Numbered from the stretch's first letter, positions 51,431 through 60,497 are shown. The stretch: DNA of 64,000 nt from Planctomycetota bacterium (GCA_016794035.1 JAEUHS010000052.1:1-64000), one strand, 5' to 3'. Notes: a model not told the origin generated them from the sequence alone. Made by a program: numbers and translations.

Positions 51431-52428
51431 GCCCGGTCGGCCATCACATCGACAACCTGGAGCCCCAATCTGTTGCCGATCCGGCCGACGTGACCGGTGA
51501 ACTTCGGCCGCCCCTGGACCGGCACGATCGCCGGTTGGCCGAGCCGCGCGGTCAACGGGATCACGTCGCCGGGCTGCAGGTCGAGCAGCTGCCGCAGACG
51601 GATGCGCGCGCCGCCGAGTTCGACCGCGAGGTCGAGGTCGATGTCCTTGACGGTGACCGCGACCTTGTCGCGCAGCGCGCCCGGCTCCAGCGTGGCGACG
51701 GTGTCGCGGCCGAAGCGGTCGAGCAGCGGCTCCAGCGACGCGAACGGGATCATCAGCCGCAGGTCGCCCATCAGGAAGTCGCCGGTGGCCTGGAAGTAGA
51801 TCGCCAGCACCACGTCCTGCGACGGCAGGATCTGCGCCATCGACGGATTGCAGAACCGGTTCTGCAGCGTCCACTTCAGCTTCACGACCTCGGTCAGGCT
51901 CTCGCAGATGCGATCGAGACACGGCCCGACCAGGGCCTCGGCGACGGTGTGCTCGGCCGCGGTGAAGTCCTTCGGCACCTTGTTGACCTTGCCGGAACCA
52001 CCGAGGATGCGGTCGACGGCGCCGTACAGCAGGCTGGTGCTGGCGGTGAACAACACCGGCAGCCGGAACGGCTCCATCTGCAGCACGTAGATCGAGACCG
52101 GCCCGGGCAGCTGGTCGAGCCAGCTGCCGAAGCGCAGCTGCTCGACGGCGACGCAGTCGCAGCGCGTGTCGAGCCGCAGCTTGTCGCTGATCGTCGCCGA
52201 CAGCAGCTTGCCGGCGCTCTCGAAGTAGCGCTCGATGCCGCGCAGCTGCTCACGCCCGAGCCGGTTCGGCTTCAGCAGGTCGACCGGGCTCACCACGCGA
52301 TCCGACAGCGTCAGCAGCGGCGCGACCGGCGGCAGGCCGAGGCCCGGATCCGGTTCGACGGCGCCGCCCTCGCTGCGGAACATCTGCAGCAGGGTGTCGA
52401 TCTCTTCGTTGGTGAGGATCTCGTTCAC
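51427..52428 (-). CDS. fliM: Flagellar motor switch protein FliM
   Basis: The 333-residue protein begins ILTNEEIDTLLQMF, close to the CheY-binding N-terminal motif of FliM. It continues with the middle domain (GIERYFESAGKLLSATISD near residue 70, then the GPISIY-like CLPGPVSIYVLQMEPF region) and ends in a SpoA domain (IDLDLAVELGGARIRLRQLL). It forms the C-ring and binds phosphorylated CheY to switch rotation. It overlaps fliN by 4 bp and follows fliL by 13 bp. The presence of the CheY-binding motif implies a chemotaxis system elsewhere in the genome. Confidence 0.95.
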   Translation of the reverse strand: MNEILTNEEIDTLLQMFRSEGGAVEPDPGLGLPPVAPLLTLSDRVVSPVDLLKPNRLGREQLRGIERYFESAGKLLSATISDKLRLDTRCDCVAVEQLRFGSWLDQLPGPVSIYVLQMEPFRLPVLFTASTSLLYGAVDRILGGSGKVNKVPKDFTAAEHTVAEALVGPCLDRICESLTEVVKLKWTLQNRFCNPSMAQILPSQDVVLAIYFQATGDFLMGDLRLMIPFASLEPLLDRFGRDTVATLEPGALRDKVAVTVKDIDLDLAVELGGARIRLRQLLDLQPGDVIPLTARLGQPAIVPVQGRPKFTGHVGRIGNRLGLQVVDVMADRA

Positions 52429-52441
52429 GGCGCTTCCGATC

Positions 52442-52960
52442 TCACTGCATCAACCACTTGCTCCACATCACCCGGCTGACGCGCGCCAGCTTGACGCCGT
52501 TCTGCTCGGGGAACAGCGTGCGGTCGAGGTCGTCCATCAGGTCCTTCTCGAGCATGCGCACGCCCGACTCGGACTGCAGCTCCTCCATGCTGCGTGTCTT
52601 CAGCAGCAGCAGCACGTTGGAGTTGGCGAGCTCCCAGTGCTCCTTGATCTGCTCGAAGGCGGCCGCCTCCTGGTCCTCGCGCACGCGGTAGACGAACTTC
52701 AGAGCCACGCGACCGATGCCCTTGCCGGCCTTGGTGCGCGGATTGAACTCGTGCTGGATCGGGTCGGGATGCGTCACGTCGAGGGTCTCGTAGACCTTGA
52801 CGGGCTGCGCCACCTCGATCGTCTTCGGCGGGACGGCGAACACCACGCCGGCGCCGCCGACGATGGCGCCGACGGCGATCAGGACGAGGGGCGGCAGGCC
52901 CTTCTTCTTGTTGGCACCCTCGGCGGGGCTGTCTGCTGCTTTGGTCTTCTCTTCGGCCAC
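52442..52960 (-). CDS. fliL: Flagellar basal-body protein FliL
   Basis: The 172-residue protein has a cytoplasmic Lys-rich N-terminus, one membrane segment (PPLVLIAVGAIVGGAGVVFAV, about 23-42) and a periplasmic domain ending LARVSRVMWSKWLMQ. The spacing and the ALKFVYRVRED and MLEKDLMDDLDRTL segments match FliL, which stabilises the stator and rod. The gap of 109 bp to the upstream MotE-like gene is the largest within the flagellar cluster and may hold an internal promoter. Confidence 0.85.
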   Translation of the reverse strand: MAEEKTKAADSPAEGANKKKGLPPLVLIAVGAIVGGAGVVFAVPPKTIEVAQPVKVYETLDVTHPDPIQHEFNPRTKAGKGIGRVALKFVYRVREDQEAAAFEQIKEHWELANSNVLLLLKTRSMEELQSESGVRMLEKDLMDDLDRTLFPEQNGVKLARVSRVMWSKWLMQ

Positions 52961-53069
52961 GTTGTGTCACTCCGCGCTGCCGATCCTCGCCTGCGTCCCT
53001 ATCGGCCGGCTGCACGCCCGGTGTTGAACTCTTCCACGCCTGTTCGAAGTCGCCGCAGAGCCGCGCCGG

Positions 53070-54155
53070 TCAGCGGCCTTTCGCCGATGCCGCCGACTCC
53101 TTGCTGACGCTCATGCGCTTCTTCAGCACGTCCTGCACCAGCGCGTTCGGCAGGCCGGCGAGGATCTCGTTGACCTTGTCCTTCTCCATGAACTCGAGCA
53201 CCTTCAGGATCTCGTCCTGGCCCTGCTCGGTCTTCCACTGGTCCTGCAAGATCTCGGCCGCCTTGCTGGCCTCGAAGGCCGCCAGCGTCTGCGCGTTGCG
53301 CTTCAGCGACGCGACCTCGTCGTTGCGCACCAGCTTCACCTGTTCCTGGAACTTCTGGATGCGCGCGTCGAGTTCGCGATGGCGCTGATCGATCTTGGTG
53401 CGCTCGGCGCCGAGTTCGGTCTGCCGCCGCGAGATGTCGTCGGCGAGCTCCTGCAGCTCCTGTTCGCGCAGGTCGAGCGCGACCTTGCGCCGCTCGATGT
53501 CGGCCATCACGCCCTGCACGCGTTGCCAGGCTTCGTTGAGCTGCTCGGGCGTCAGCCCCGACGGCATGCCGTCGAAGCGGAAGTAGCCACCCGGCGCGTA
53601 CTTCGTGTGGCGGTCGGCCGCCAGCTCCTGCTCGATGCGCCGCATGTCGTTCGCGACCGCGACCTCGCCGCTCGGCGCCGCCGGTGGCGGTGCGTGGCCG
53701 GCCGCGCCGTGCGACTCCTCGCCGTGGCCTTCGTTGCTGCCGGCATCGTGGCCGCCGTGGTCGCCGCCCGCCGCGTCGTCATGGCCGCCGCCGTGCGGAT
53801 CCGCGGCCGGCTGCTCGGGTGCGACCACCGAACGGCCGGTCTTCTTGCGGATCGGACCGGCCGGCTCGCCGTCGGCGCGCGGCGGGTCCTGCGGCCCGGA
53901 GGCGTCGAGCGCCGTGCCGGGGGCGCCGCCGTGGGTCGCGTCGGCCGCAGCGCCGCCCTTCGGGTCGTGCGCGGCGTCGTGCGCGTCACCGCCTGCGTCG
54001 GCAGCCGGTGCCGGCGGCGCCGGGAACAACGAGTTCAGCAGCGGGATGTTCGCGGTGCCGTCGTGGTTCAGCCGGCCGGTCGCCGCGAGGCCACCGACCA
54101 GCGAACCGGCGAACAACAGCGCGCCGAGGACGATCTTGATCAACATCGATTTCAT
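53070..54155 (-). CDS. MotE-like flagellar protein with a His/Gly-rich linker
   Basis: The 361-residue protein has a short N-terminus, one membrane segment (about 4-25) and a 140-residue low-complexity linker very rich in His, Gly, Asp and Ala (for example PHGGGHDDAAGGDHGGHDAG). A long coiled coil follows (about 210-320), with a C-terminal MgtE-N/FliG-like segment (EILKVLEFMEKDKVNEILAG near 325). This fits the MotE/YlxF position in flagellar operons. The histidine-rich linker is unusual for the family and could bind divalent metal. The ATG at 54155 overlaps the fliJ stop (ATGA). Confidence 0.75.
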   Translation of the reverse strand: MKSMLIKIVLGALLFAGSLVGGLAATGRLNHDGTANIPLLNSLFPAPPAPAADAGGDAHDAAHDPKGGAAADATHGGAPGTALDASGPQDPPRADGEPAGPIRKKTGRSVVAPEQPAADPHGGGHDDAAGGDHGGHDAGSNEGHGEESHGAAGHAPPPAAPSGEVAVANDMRRIEQELAADRHTKYAPGGYFRFDGMPSGLTPEQLNEAWQRVQGVMADIERRKVALDLREQELQELADDISRRQTELGAERTKIDQRHRELDARIQKFQEQVKLVRNDEVASLKRNAQTLAAFEASKAAEILQDQWKTEQGQDEILKVLEFMEKDKVNEILAGLPNALVQDVLKKRMSVSKESAASAKGR

Positions 54156-54610
54156 GCCTGGTCCACTCCGTGCTGCTCGGCGTCGTGACGCTGCGCGTGA
54201 CGTCCGAGACTGGCCAACTCGTCGATCTCGCTCTGCTCGGCGCGCCGCGCGTCGTCGCGCCATTCTTCGTGGCGCTGGTCGTGCAGCTGCCGCAGCGTGC
54301 GCAGTTCACGCGTCTTGACGACGAACTCGGCGCGCGCGACGTCGAGCTTCTTCTGCGCCTTGCCCTGCTCGGTGCGCAGGCGCCACTGGTGCCGCCGCAG
54401 GCCGGTCTCGAGCCCGCGCGCGAGCTGCCCGACCGCGCCGCGGTCGGCCGCCTGGTCGGCGCAGTCCCGCAGACCCTGCGCGACCGCGGCGAGGCGCTGG
54501 TCGAACACCGACACCTCGGCGACCGCCGCCGCCAGTTCGCGGCGGGCGTTGCGCTCCAGCTGGGAGCGCAGCCGCAACAGGGGCGCCAGTCGGAACCGGA
54601 AACGTCGCAT
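54152..54610 (-). CDS. fliJ: Flagellar export chaperone FliJ
   Basis: The 152-residue protein is a long helical hairpin rich in Arg, Glu, Gln and Ala. It begins MRRFRFRLAPLLRLRSQLE, the usual FliJ start, with heptad patterns throughout. FliJ connects the FliI ATPase ring with FlhA and helps substrate delivery. Position between fliI and the MotE-like gene, and the ATGA overlap with the latter, support the call. There is a 73-bp gap to fliI. Confidence 0.88.
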   Translation of the reverse strand: MRRFRFRLAPLLRLRSQLERNARRELAAAVAEVSVFDQRLAAVAQGLRDCADQAADRGAVGQLARGLETGLRRHQWRLRTEQGKAQKKLDVARAEFVVKTRELRTLRQLHDQRHEEWRDDARRAEQSEIDELASLGRHAQRHDAEQHGVDQA

Positions 54611-54683
54611 GCGACCGGTATCGGCCGTGGCATGGGCCGATGCTGAGCGGAAACCGGCGCGGCGCCCGCGCCGGCGCCGGCGG

Positions 54684-55997
54684 CTACGGGCCGGCGATCA
54701 GCTGCAGCGCCTTCATGGTGTCCGCGACCGCGCGCGACTCGGCGCCGTGGAACAGCAGGCTCTCGATCGAGCCGATCTTGGCGATCGCCTGGTCGAGCAG
54801 CGGATCGGCGCCCTTGCGGTAGGCACCGACCGACACCAGGTCGCGGTTCTCCTCGTAGTGCGCCATCCACTCGCGCACCTTGCGCGCCCGGCGCTGGTGG
54901 TCGGCGCTGGTCACCTTGGGCATCAGACGGCTGATCGAGGCCAGCACGTCGATGGCCGGGAACCGACCGCGCTCGGCGATGCGGCGGCTCAGCACGACGT
55001 GGCCGTCGAGGTAGCCGCGCAGCGCGTCCGCCACCGGCTCGTTCATGTCGTCGCCGTCGACGAGCACGGTGAACAGACCGGTGATCGTGCCGATGCCGTC
55101 GCTGCCGAGCCGTTCGACGAGCCGCGGCAACGACGCGAACAGCGACGGCGGGTAGCCGCGCAGCGTCGGCGGTTCGCCGGCGGCGAGGCCGACCTCGCGC
55201 ACCGCCATCGCGTAGCGCGTCACCGAGTCCATCATGAACATCACGTCGGCGCCCTGGGCGCGGAACCACTCGGCGATCGTGACCGCGCACAGCGGCGCCT
55301 TCGTGCGCAACATCGGTGCGGCGTCCGACGTGCAGGCGACGACGACGCTCTTCTGCAGGCCCTCGGGGCCGAGCGCCTCGGTGACGAACTCGCCGACCTC
55401 GCGGCCACGTTCGCCGATCAGCGCGATGACGTTGACCTGGCCGGCACCGCTGCGGGCGATCGAGCCCATCAGCGTCGACTTGCCGACGCCGGAGCCGGCG
55501 AAGATGCCGATGCGCTGGCCTTTGCCACAGGTGATCATGCCGTCGATCGCGGCGACGCCGGTCTCGATCGGCTGCGTGATCGGCGTGCGCTGCAGCGGCC
55601 CCGGCGCGTCGCCGGTGACGGGGCGCAGCGACGCCACGATCGGCGGACCGCCGTCCAACGGCCGGCCGAGCGCGTCGACGACGCGCCCGAGCAGGGCCGG
55701 CCCGACCGGCACGGCGACGGCGCGATGTTCGTTCTGCACGCGGTCCCAAGGCGCCACGCCGTGCTGGTCGCCGAGCGCCATCACGACGGCGTCGCTGCGG
55801 TCGAAGCCGACGACCTCGGCCGGGATGCGCAGCTGGCCGCCTTCGGCCTCGATCGTGCACAGATCACCGATCGCCGCACCGAGTCCGGTGACGTGGATCG
55901 CGATGCCACGGATCGCGCGCACGCGGCCCTCGGCGCGCGGCCGGTTGACGGCGCGCGCGGCGTCGACGGCGCGCTGCAACGCGGCGGGCAACGTCAC
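54684..55997 (-). CDS. fliI: Flagellum-specific ATPase FliI
   Basis: The 437-residue protein has the Walker A motif GIFAGSGVGKSTLMGSIARS near residue 170, the family signature LIGERGREVGEFV and a Walker B region (DVMFMMDSVTRYAMAVREVG). It forms the hexameric ATPase at the base of the flagellar type-III export gate. The GTG start at 55997 overlaps the fliH stop (GTGA at 55994-55997). The ATP-binding loops are complete, so it should be active. The frame continuing upstream to 56255 runs inside fliH and is ignored. Confidence 0.95.
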   Translation of the reverse strand: MTLPAALQRAVDAARAVNRPRAEGRVRAIRGIAIHVTGLGAAIGDLCTIEAEGGQLRIPAEVVGFDRSDAVVMALGDQHGVAPWDRVQNEHRAVAVPVGPALLGRVVDALGRPLDGGPPIVASLRPVTGDAPGPLQRTPITQPIETGVAAIDGMITCGKGQRIGIFAGSGVGKSTLMGSIARSGAGQVNVIALIGERGREVGEFVTEALGPEGLQKSVVVACTSDAAPMLRTKAPLCAVTIAEWFRAQGADVMFMMDSVTRYAMAVREVGLAAGEPPTLRGYPPSLFASLPRLVERLGSDGIGTITGLFTVLVDGDDMNEPVADALRGYLDGHVVLSRRIAERGRFPAIDVLASISRLMPKVTSADHQRRARKVREWMAHYEENRDLVSVGAYRKGADPLLDQAIAKIGSIESLLFHGAESRAVADTMKALQLIAGP

Positions 55998-56587
55998 GAC
56001 GCGGCCTCGCGCCGCACTTCGGCGGCGACGCGTTCGAGCGCGTCGCGCGGGTCGTAGCGCAGCCGGCCCGCCTCGGTCTCGGCCCGCACACCGCCGCGCG
56101 GAATCGACGGATCGGCGACGAACCGCGCCGCGGCGACCTCGTCGCGGACCTCGTCGATGCGCCGCAGTCGTTCCTGCACGAGCTGGAGGTCCTCGGGATG
56201 CAGCCGCACGACCAGATCGGTCGGCGTGGCGCCGTGCACGCAGTCGCGCAGGCACCGCACCACCGTGGGGGTCGGATCGACCAGGCCCTTGTCGAGCGCC
56301 GCGCCGACGATCTCCCGCGCGATGCCGAGTCCCAGTTCGACCGCGAGCGCGGCGACCTCGTCGAGGCGCGCGCCGACCTGCGTCGACAGCTCCGACACCG
56401 TGCGCTGCGCCTGCGCCACCAGGCGCTCGACCAGCTCGCTCTCCGCCACGCGGCGCGCCTCGCGTCGACCGAGGTCGAGCAGCGAGACGACGGTGGCTGC
56501 CTGCGCCGTGCCGGCGCGCGCATGCCGCGGCAGCAGCCGGATGCCGACGATCGAGGTCGCGGCGGCGTTCTGCGTGGTCGTCGGCAT
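55994..56587 (-). CDS. fliH: Flagellar assembly protein FliH
   Basis: The 197-residue protein has the FliH-like pattern. An N-terminal variable tail (1-50) is followed by a helical stretch with small-residue repeats (VAALAVELGLGIAREIVG) and a C-terminal segment with RLHPEDLQLVQERL and PRGGVRAETEAGRLRYDP. FliH holds FliI in the cytoplasm and at the export gate. It sits between fliG (4 bp upstream) and fliI (overlap of 4 bp). Confidence 0.87.
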   Translation of the reverse strand: MPTTTQNAAATSIVGIRLLPRHARAGTAQAATVVSLLDLGRREARRVAESELVERLVAQAQRTVSELSTQVGARLDEVAALAVELGLGIAREIVGAALDKGLVDPTPTVVRCLRDCVHGATPTDLVVRLHPEDLQLVQERLRRIDEVRDEVAAARFVADPSIPRGGVRAETEAGRLRYDPRDALERVAAEVRREAAS

Positions 56588-56591
56588 CGCC

Positions 56592-57614
56592 TCAGACCAT
56601 CTGCTCGGCCGCGTTGGCCGGCTTGATGTCGCCCTTGTCCATCATGTCGCGGATCATGCCGAGGATCTCGTTCTGCGCCTGCATCACGTCGGACAGCGGC
56701 GTCGGCCCCAGGTTGTCGCGCTCCTCCGTGACCATGTCGGCGGCGCGCTTGCTGAGATTGCCGAGGATCGCCTGCTCGACGACCGGGATCGCGGCCTTCA
56801 GCGACACCGCGAGCTGGCGCGAATCGACGGCGGCCAGCACCTTCTGCATGCCCTTCTTGTCGAGCTTGGCGATGTCGTCGAACGTGAACATCTCCTCGCG
56901 GATCGCGACCGCGATGTCGGCGTCGCTGGCCTCGATCTTCTCGAGCACGGCCTTCTCGCCGCCACCGAGGTTGTTCAGGATCGAGGCCGCGGCCTTGATC
57001 CAGGCCTTCGGCTCGCTGCGCAAGGTCGTGAGACCGAGGTCCTTGACCTTCTTGCGCATGACCTCCAGCACCCGCTGCACGACGTCGGCCGGCGTGCGGT
57101 CGAGCGTCGCCACCCGCAGCACGAGGTTGGCGCGCAGATCCTCGTCGAGGAAGTTCAGCACCTCGCCGCCCTTCTTGCGGTCGAGGTGGGCGATGAACAC
57201 GGCGGCGATCTGCGGATGCTCTTCGGTCAGCAGGTTGGCGAGATCCTCGGCGGTCAGCGCCTCGAACATCGCGAACGGCCGCTTGGCCAGGATGTCGCTG
57301 TTGGCTCGCTTGGCGACGTCGCCGCTGCGCTCCTCGCCGAACGCACGCGTCAGCACGCCGCGCATCAGGCCGCCGACGTCGCCGAGGCCCATGCCGCCCT
57401 GCCGCAGGCGCTGCACGACGCCCTGGTAGACGCGGCGGATGCTCTCGCGGTCGACGGCGATCTCCTGCAACTCCTGCATCGCCCGCGTCACCTTGTCGAC
57501 GGTGTCGTCGGAGAAGTTGCGCATCACCTTCGCGGCCAGCTCCGGGTCGATCGACAGGAGCAGCATCGCGATGGCGCGTTCGGTGCTGACGTTGAGTCGG
57601 AGATCGTCGCTCAC
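56592..57614 (-). CDS. fliG: Flagellar motor switch protein FliG
   Basis: The 340-residue protein shows the FliG organisation: an N-terminal FliF-binding domain, a middle domain (TAEDLANLLTEEHPQIAAVF, around residues 115-140) with the EHPQ motif, and a C-terminal torque domain with charged helices (EIEASDADIAVAIREEMFTF-like region near 220-245, then KAAIPVVEQAILGNLSKRA). It starts with GTG at 57614. It links the MS ring to the stator. The 13-bp gap after fliF and 4 bp before fliH show operon structure. Confidence 0.95.
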   Translation of the reverse strand: MSDDLRLNVSTERAIAMLLLSIDPELAAKVMRNFSDDTVDKVTRAMQELQEIAVDRESIRRVYQGVVQRLRQGGMGLGDVGGLMRGVLTRAFGEERSGDVAKRANSDILAKRPFAMFEALTAEDLANLLTEEHPQIAAVFIAHLDRKKGGEVLNFLDEDLRANLVLRVATLDRTPADVVQRVLEVMRKKVKDLGLTTLRSEPKAWIKAAASILNNLGGGEKAVLEKIEASDADIAVAIREEMFTFDDIAKLDKKGMQKVLAAVDSRQLAVSLKAAIPVVEQAILGNLSKRAADMVTEERDNLGPTPLSDVMQAQNEILGMIRDMMDKGDIKPANAAEQMV

Positions 57615-57627
57615 GGGTGCGTCCAGG

Positions 57628-59118
57628 TCAGGCCTTCTGCTCCATCAGCCACGACTCCAGCAGCCGCGCGAGCGCGGCCGGATCGCTGGCGATCGTGCGT
57701 TCGATCTCGCGACGCATGCGCTTCTGCTGCTCCTCGGGCGTCAGGTTCTCCTCCTTGGCATCCGAACGACCGCCGCCGCCGACCGGGTCGGCGCTCGCCG
57801 CGCCGCGCGGAGCGGCGCGCCGGAACAGTCCGCGCAGGAACAGCACCACGACGACCACGCCGAGGATCTGCCCGACGGTCGGGCCCCAGCGCAGCGCGAC
57901 GTCGACCATGGTCGGGCCGCTGGCGACCGCGGCTTCGGCATCCATCGGCGCGAACTCGCCGGCCATCGTGCTGAAGGCCTCCGGCTTGTCGCGCGCCGGG
58001 TCCCAGCCGACGATCGCCTTGACCGTGCTGACCAGGTCCTCCTTGTTGAAGCCGGTCTGCTCCAGCGACTTGTCGTAGAGCACCGCGACCGCCATGCGCC
58101 GGATGTCGGGCGCCATGCGACCCGTGCGCCGCTCGCCGATCTCGGTGACGAACTCGCGGTCGCGGGTCTCGTTCTTGCTCGTGTTCTTGTCACGCTCGCC
58201 CTCGCCGCTGGGCTTGCCCGTCGTGTCGGTGGCGTCCTTGCTGAACTTCTCCGACTTGACGATCGGGTCGGGCGGCAGCACCTTCTCGGTGGTCGTCTCC
58301 CACGACGGGTCGAGCTCGACGATCACCGACACGCTGGTCTTGCCCGGCCACATCTGGTCGAGCCGCTGCTGGCACAGCTGCGTGCGCGCCTCGCTCATCG
58401 TGCGCTGCAGGTTCAGGAACTCCGACGAGCCGCCGCCCGCGTCGCGATCGGCGTCGTAGCGCCAGCGCTGGTTGCCGGTCGCGCTGACGATCTCGACGTT
58501 GCTCAGCGGCACCATCAGCTGCGACGACGCCACCGACGCGGCGCTGCGCGCCACCGGCTCGAACGGCACCGAGCCCTTGAGCCGCAGCACCACGGTCGCG
58601 CTGGGCCGCACCTCGTTGTCGCGATCCTGGAACGCGGCGGTGCGACGCGGCCGGCTGGCGGCGACGGTCACCGACGCGACGCCGTCGAGCATCGCGATCG
58701 CCGACGCGGCCTGCGCGCGCGACGCGGCGTCGAGCTTCCAGGCCTTGGTCTCGGCGTCGTCGATCAGGCTCGTGCCCCCGCCCAGCACCGGCGCGGCGCC
58801 GCCGTTGAGGCCGGCCTGGCGCTTTGCCATGTTGGCGAGTCCGACCTTGGACCGCTCGACGCGGAACGTCTTGCCGTCGTCGGCGACGACGTAGGAGATG
58901 CCGCCCTTCTGCAGCGCCTGCTGCATCTGCGCGATCTCCTCGTTGGTGTTCGCGGTGAACACCGTCTCGTAGCTCGGCTGTCCGGCGAACCAGACCACGA
59001 CGCCGAGGCCGACGATCGTGGCCACCATGACGGCGCTGACGACGAGCCGCTGGCCACCGTCGAGACGGTTCCAGATGCCCTTCAGCTGCGCCAGGATCTC
59101 GTTGAGGAAGAATCGCAT
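57628..59118 (-). CDS. fliF: Flagellar MS-ring protein FliF
   Basis: The 496-residue protein has two membrane segments, near residues 22-45 (LVVSAVMVATIVGLGVVVWF) and near 400 (VGQILGVVVVVLFLRGLF). The ring-building motifs between them include ETVFTANTNEEIAQMQQAL, KVGLANMAKRQAG and VTVAASRPRR. The C-terminal FliG-binding tail is acidic/basic (EEQQKRMRREIERTIASDP). It is the first ring assembled in the basal body. The ATG at 59118 is 3 bp after the fliE stop. Confidence 0.93.
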   Translation of the reverse strand: MRFFLNEILAQLKGIWNRLDGGQRLVVSAVMVATIVGLGVVVWFAGQPSYETVFTANTNEEIAQMQQALQKGGISYVVADDGKTFRVERSKVGLANMAKRQAGLNGGAAPVLGGGTSLIDDAETKAWKLDAASRAQAASAIAMLDGVASVTVAASRPRRTAAFQDRDNEVRPSATVVLRLKGSVPFEPVARSAASVASSQLMVPLSNVEIVSATGNQRWRYDADRDAGGGSSEFLNLQRTMSEARTQLCQQRLDQMWPGKTSVSVIVELDPSWETTTEKVLPPDPIVKSEKFSKDATDTTGKPSGEGERDKNTSKNETRDREFVTEIGERRTGRMAPDIRRMAVAVLYDKSLEQTGFNKEDLVSTVKAIVGWDPARDKPEAFSTMAGEFAPMDAEAAVASGPTMVDVALRWGPTVGQILGVVVVVLFLRGLFRRAAPRGAASADPVGGGGRSDAKEENLTPEEQQKRMRREIERTIASDPAALARLLESWLMEQKA

Positions 59119-59121
59119 GGA

Positions 59122-59511
59122 TCAGGTAGCGGACCTCGACAGCTTCTCCCAGGCGTCGACGAGCTTGTTGCGCACTTCGAGCAGCAGGTTGAACGCGACC
59201 TCGCTCTTGCTCGACGCGATCAGCACGTCGTGCAGTTCGACGCCCTCGCCGAGCGCCAGGCCGCGGGTCTTCGCCTGCACGTCCTGCTGCAGCGCGTGCA
59301 CCTGTGCGATCGAATCGGCGAGCATGCCCTCGAACGCGCCGCCGTCGCCCTTCTGGCGCGGCCCGCCGGGCAGCTGCGCGCCGAAGCGCTCGGGATCCTG
59401 CACGCCGGGCGCCGCGGGCCCCTTGTCGCCCTGCTTGCCGAGCTGCTCCAGCGCGCCGCGCAGCTGCGACGGGTCGAAACCGGGCAGGGATGGTAGATCG
59501 AAGCCACTCAT
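59122..59511 (-). CDS. fliE: Flagellar hook-basal body protein FliE
   Basis: The 129-residue protein ends in a typical FliE helix (ASKSEVAFNLLLEVRNKLVDAWEK). Before it, a Pro/Gly/Gln-rich N-terminus of about 60 residues is longer and more disordered than in most FliE proteins (about 100-110 residues). FliE joins the MS ring with the rod. It lies 17 bp after flgC and 3 bp before fliF. Confidence 0.85.
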   Translation of the reverse strand: MSGFDLPSLPGFDPSQLRGALEQLGKQGDKGPAAPGVQDPERFGAQLPGGPRQKGDGGAFEGMLADSIAQVHALQQDVQAKTRGLALGEGVELHDVLIASSKSEVAFNLLLEVRNKLVDAWEKLSRSAT

Positions 59512-59528
59512 GGTTCAGGGCGCCGGGA

Positions 59529-59990
59529 TCACCGGCTCATGTTGGTGATCGTGTTCTGCAACATGCTGCGGTAGGTGCGCAGCGCCGTCAGGTTGGCGTC
59601 GAAGCTGCGTTCGATGACCTGCATGTCGACCAGCTCCTGGAACAGGTCGACGTTGCTGCCGAGCACCTTGCCGCTGGCGTCCGCGTCGGGATGACCGGGC
59701 TGGTAGAACACCGGGAACGGCGTCTGGTCCTCGGCGACCCTGGCGAGCTGCACGCCGCTCGCGAGCTTCGCGACCTCGTCGACGCCGGCCTCGCCGCCCT
59801 GCGCCTGTTCGAGCATCTCCTCGAACACCACCACCTTGCGGCGGTACGGCTCGTGCTCCGCGTTGCCGGTGCGGTGCATGTTGCCGAGGTTGGCGGCGAC
59901 GATCTCCGAGCGCTGCAGTTCGGCGCGCAGGCCGGAGGCGGCGATGTCGAAGCCGCGGAACACTCCATGCATCGGGTCGTTCATGGTCAC
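59529..59990 (-). CDS. flgC: Flagellar rod protein FlgC
   Basis: The 153-residue protein has the N-terminal rod signature (GFDIAASGLRAELQRSEIVA, then ANLGNMHRTGN) and the C-terminal helix FDANLTALRTYRSMLQNTIT that packs in the rod. The usual Asn-Ile-Ala-Asn of FlgC is changed to Ala-Asn-Leu-Gly-Asn. It starts with GTG at 59990 overlapping the flgB stop (GTGA); an ATG at 59984 is the alternative. Confidence 0.9.
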   Translation of the reverse strand: MTMNDPMHGVFRGFDIAASGLRAELQRSEIVAANLGNMHRTGNAEHEPYRRKVVVFEEMLEQAQGGEAGVDEVAKLASGVQLARVAEDQTPFPVFYQPGHPDADASGKVLGSNVDLFQELVDMQVIERSFDANLTALRTYRSMLQNTITNMSR

Positions 59991-60334
59991 CTGCCGAAGA
60001 TGGCCTTGTTGAGGGTGGCGAAGTAGCCGCCGGCGCGGCGGGTCATCACGTCGTGCAGCAGCGAGGTCTTGCCGAGGATCGACAGCTCCTCCATCAGCAC
60101 GACGTTGTTGGCGCCGGGCGGTCCCGACAGGTCGCGTTCCACGACCGGCTCGACGGACGCCTCGTCCGCACCCTTGGCGCGCGCCTCGCGCAGCATGTCC
60201 TCGAAGCGGACCTGGTAGCGCTTGAAGCCGGGCACGTTCTGGTTGGCGATGTTGTGCAACGCCGCCTTCGTGCGTCGGCCCAGCACGTCGAGCATGCGCT
60301 GCGTGAATGCCGTGTCGCCGTCGAAATCGATCAT
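59987..60334 (-). CDS. flgB: Flagellar rod protein FlgB
   Basis: The 115-residue product begins MIDFDGDTAFTQRMLDVLGR and has NIANQNVPGFKRYQVRFED, the hallmark of FlgB, with a C-terminal helix (SLLHDVMTRRAGGYFATLNK). It is the first gene of the flagellar operon. The ATG at 60334 is chosen; an upstream ATG at 60361 would add nine residues. Upstream, a TCAA and a GCCGATGC element are 17 bp apart. They resemble a flagellar sigma-28 promoter (TAAA-N15-GCCGATAA) but the spacing is off, so this is only a hint. Confidence 0.88.
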   Translation of the reverse strand: MIDFDGDTAFTQRMLDVLGRRTKAALHNIANQNVPGFKRYQVRFEDMLREARAKGADEASVEPVVERDLSGPPGANNVVLMEELSILGKTSLLHDVMTRRAGGYFATLNKAIFGR

Positions 60335-60497
60335 GGTTTTCGCCACTTGCCGGTCAAGCATCGGCTTGCCGGCCTGTCGCCCTTGAGACCGGATGTTCCC
60401 GCCACGGTCGGGAGGCCGGGTCGGGACGAGTGTCGAACTCCGCCGCACCTCGGCGCGGGGTTTGTTCGCGGCGCGATCCCCGTATGCTGCCGGCCCC

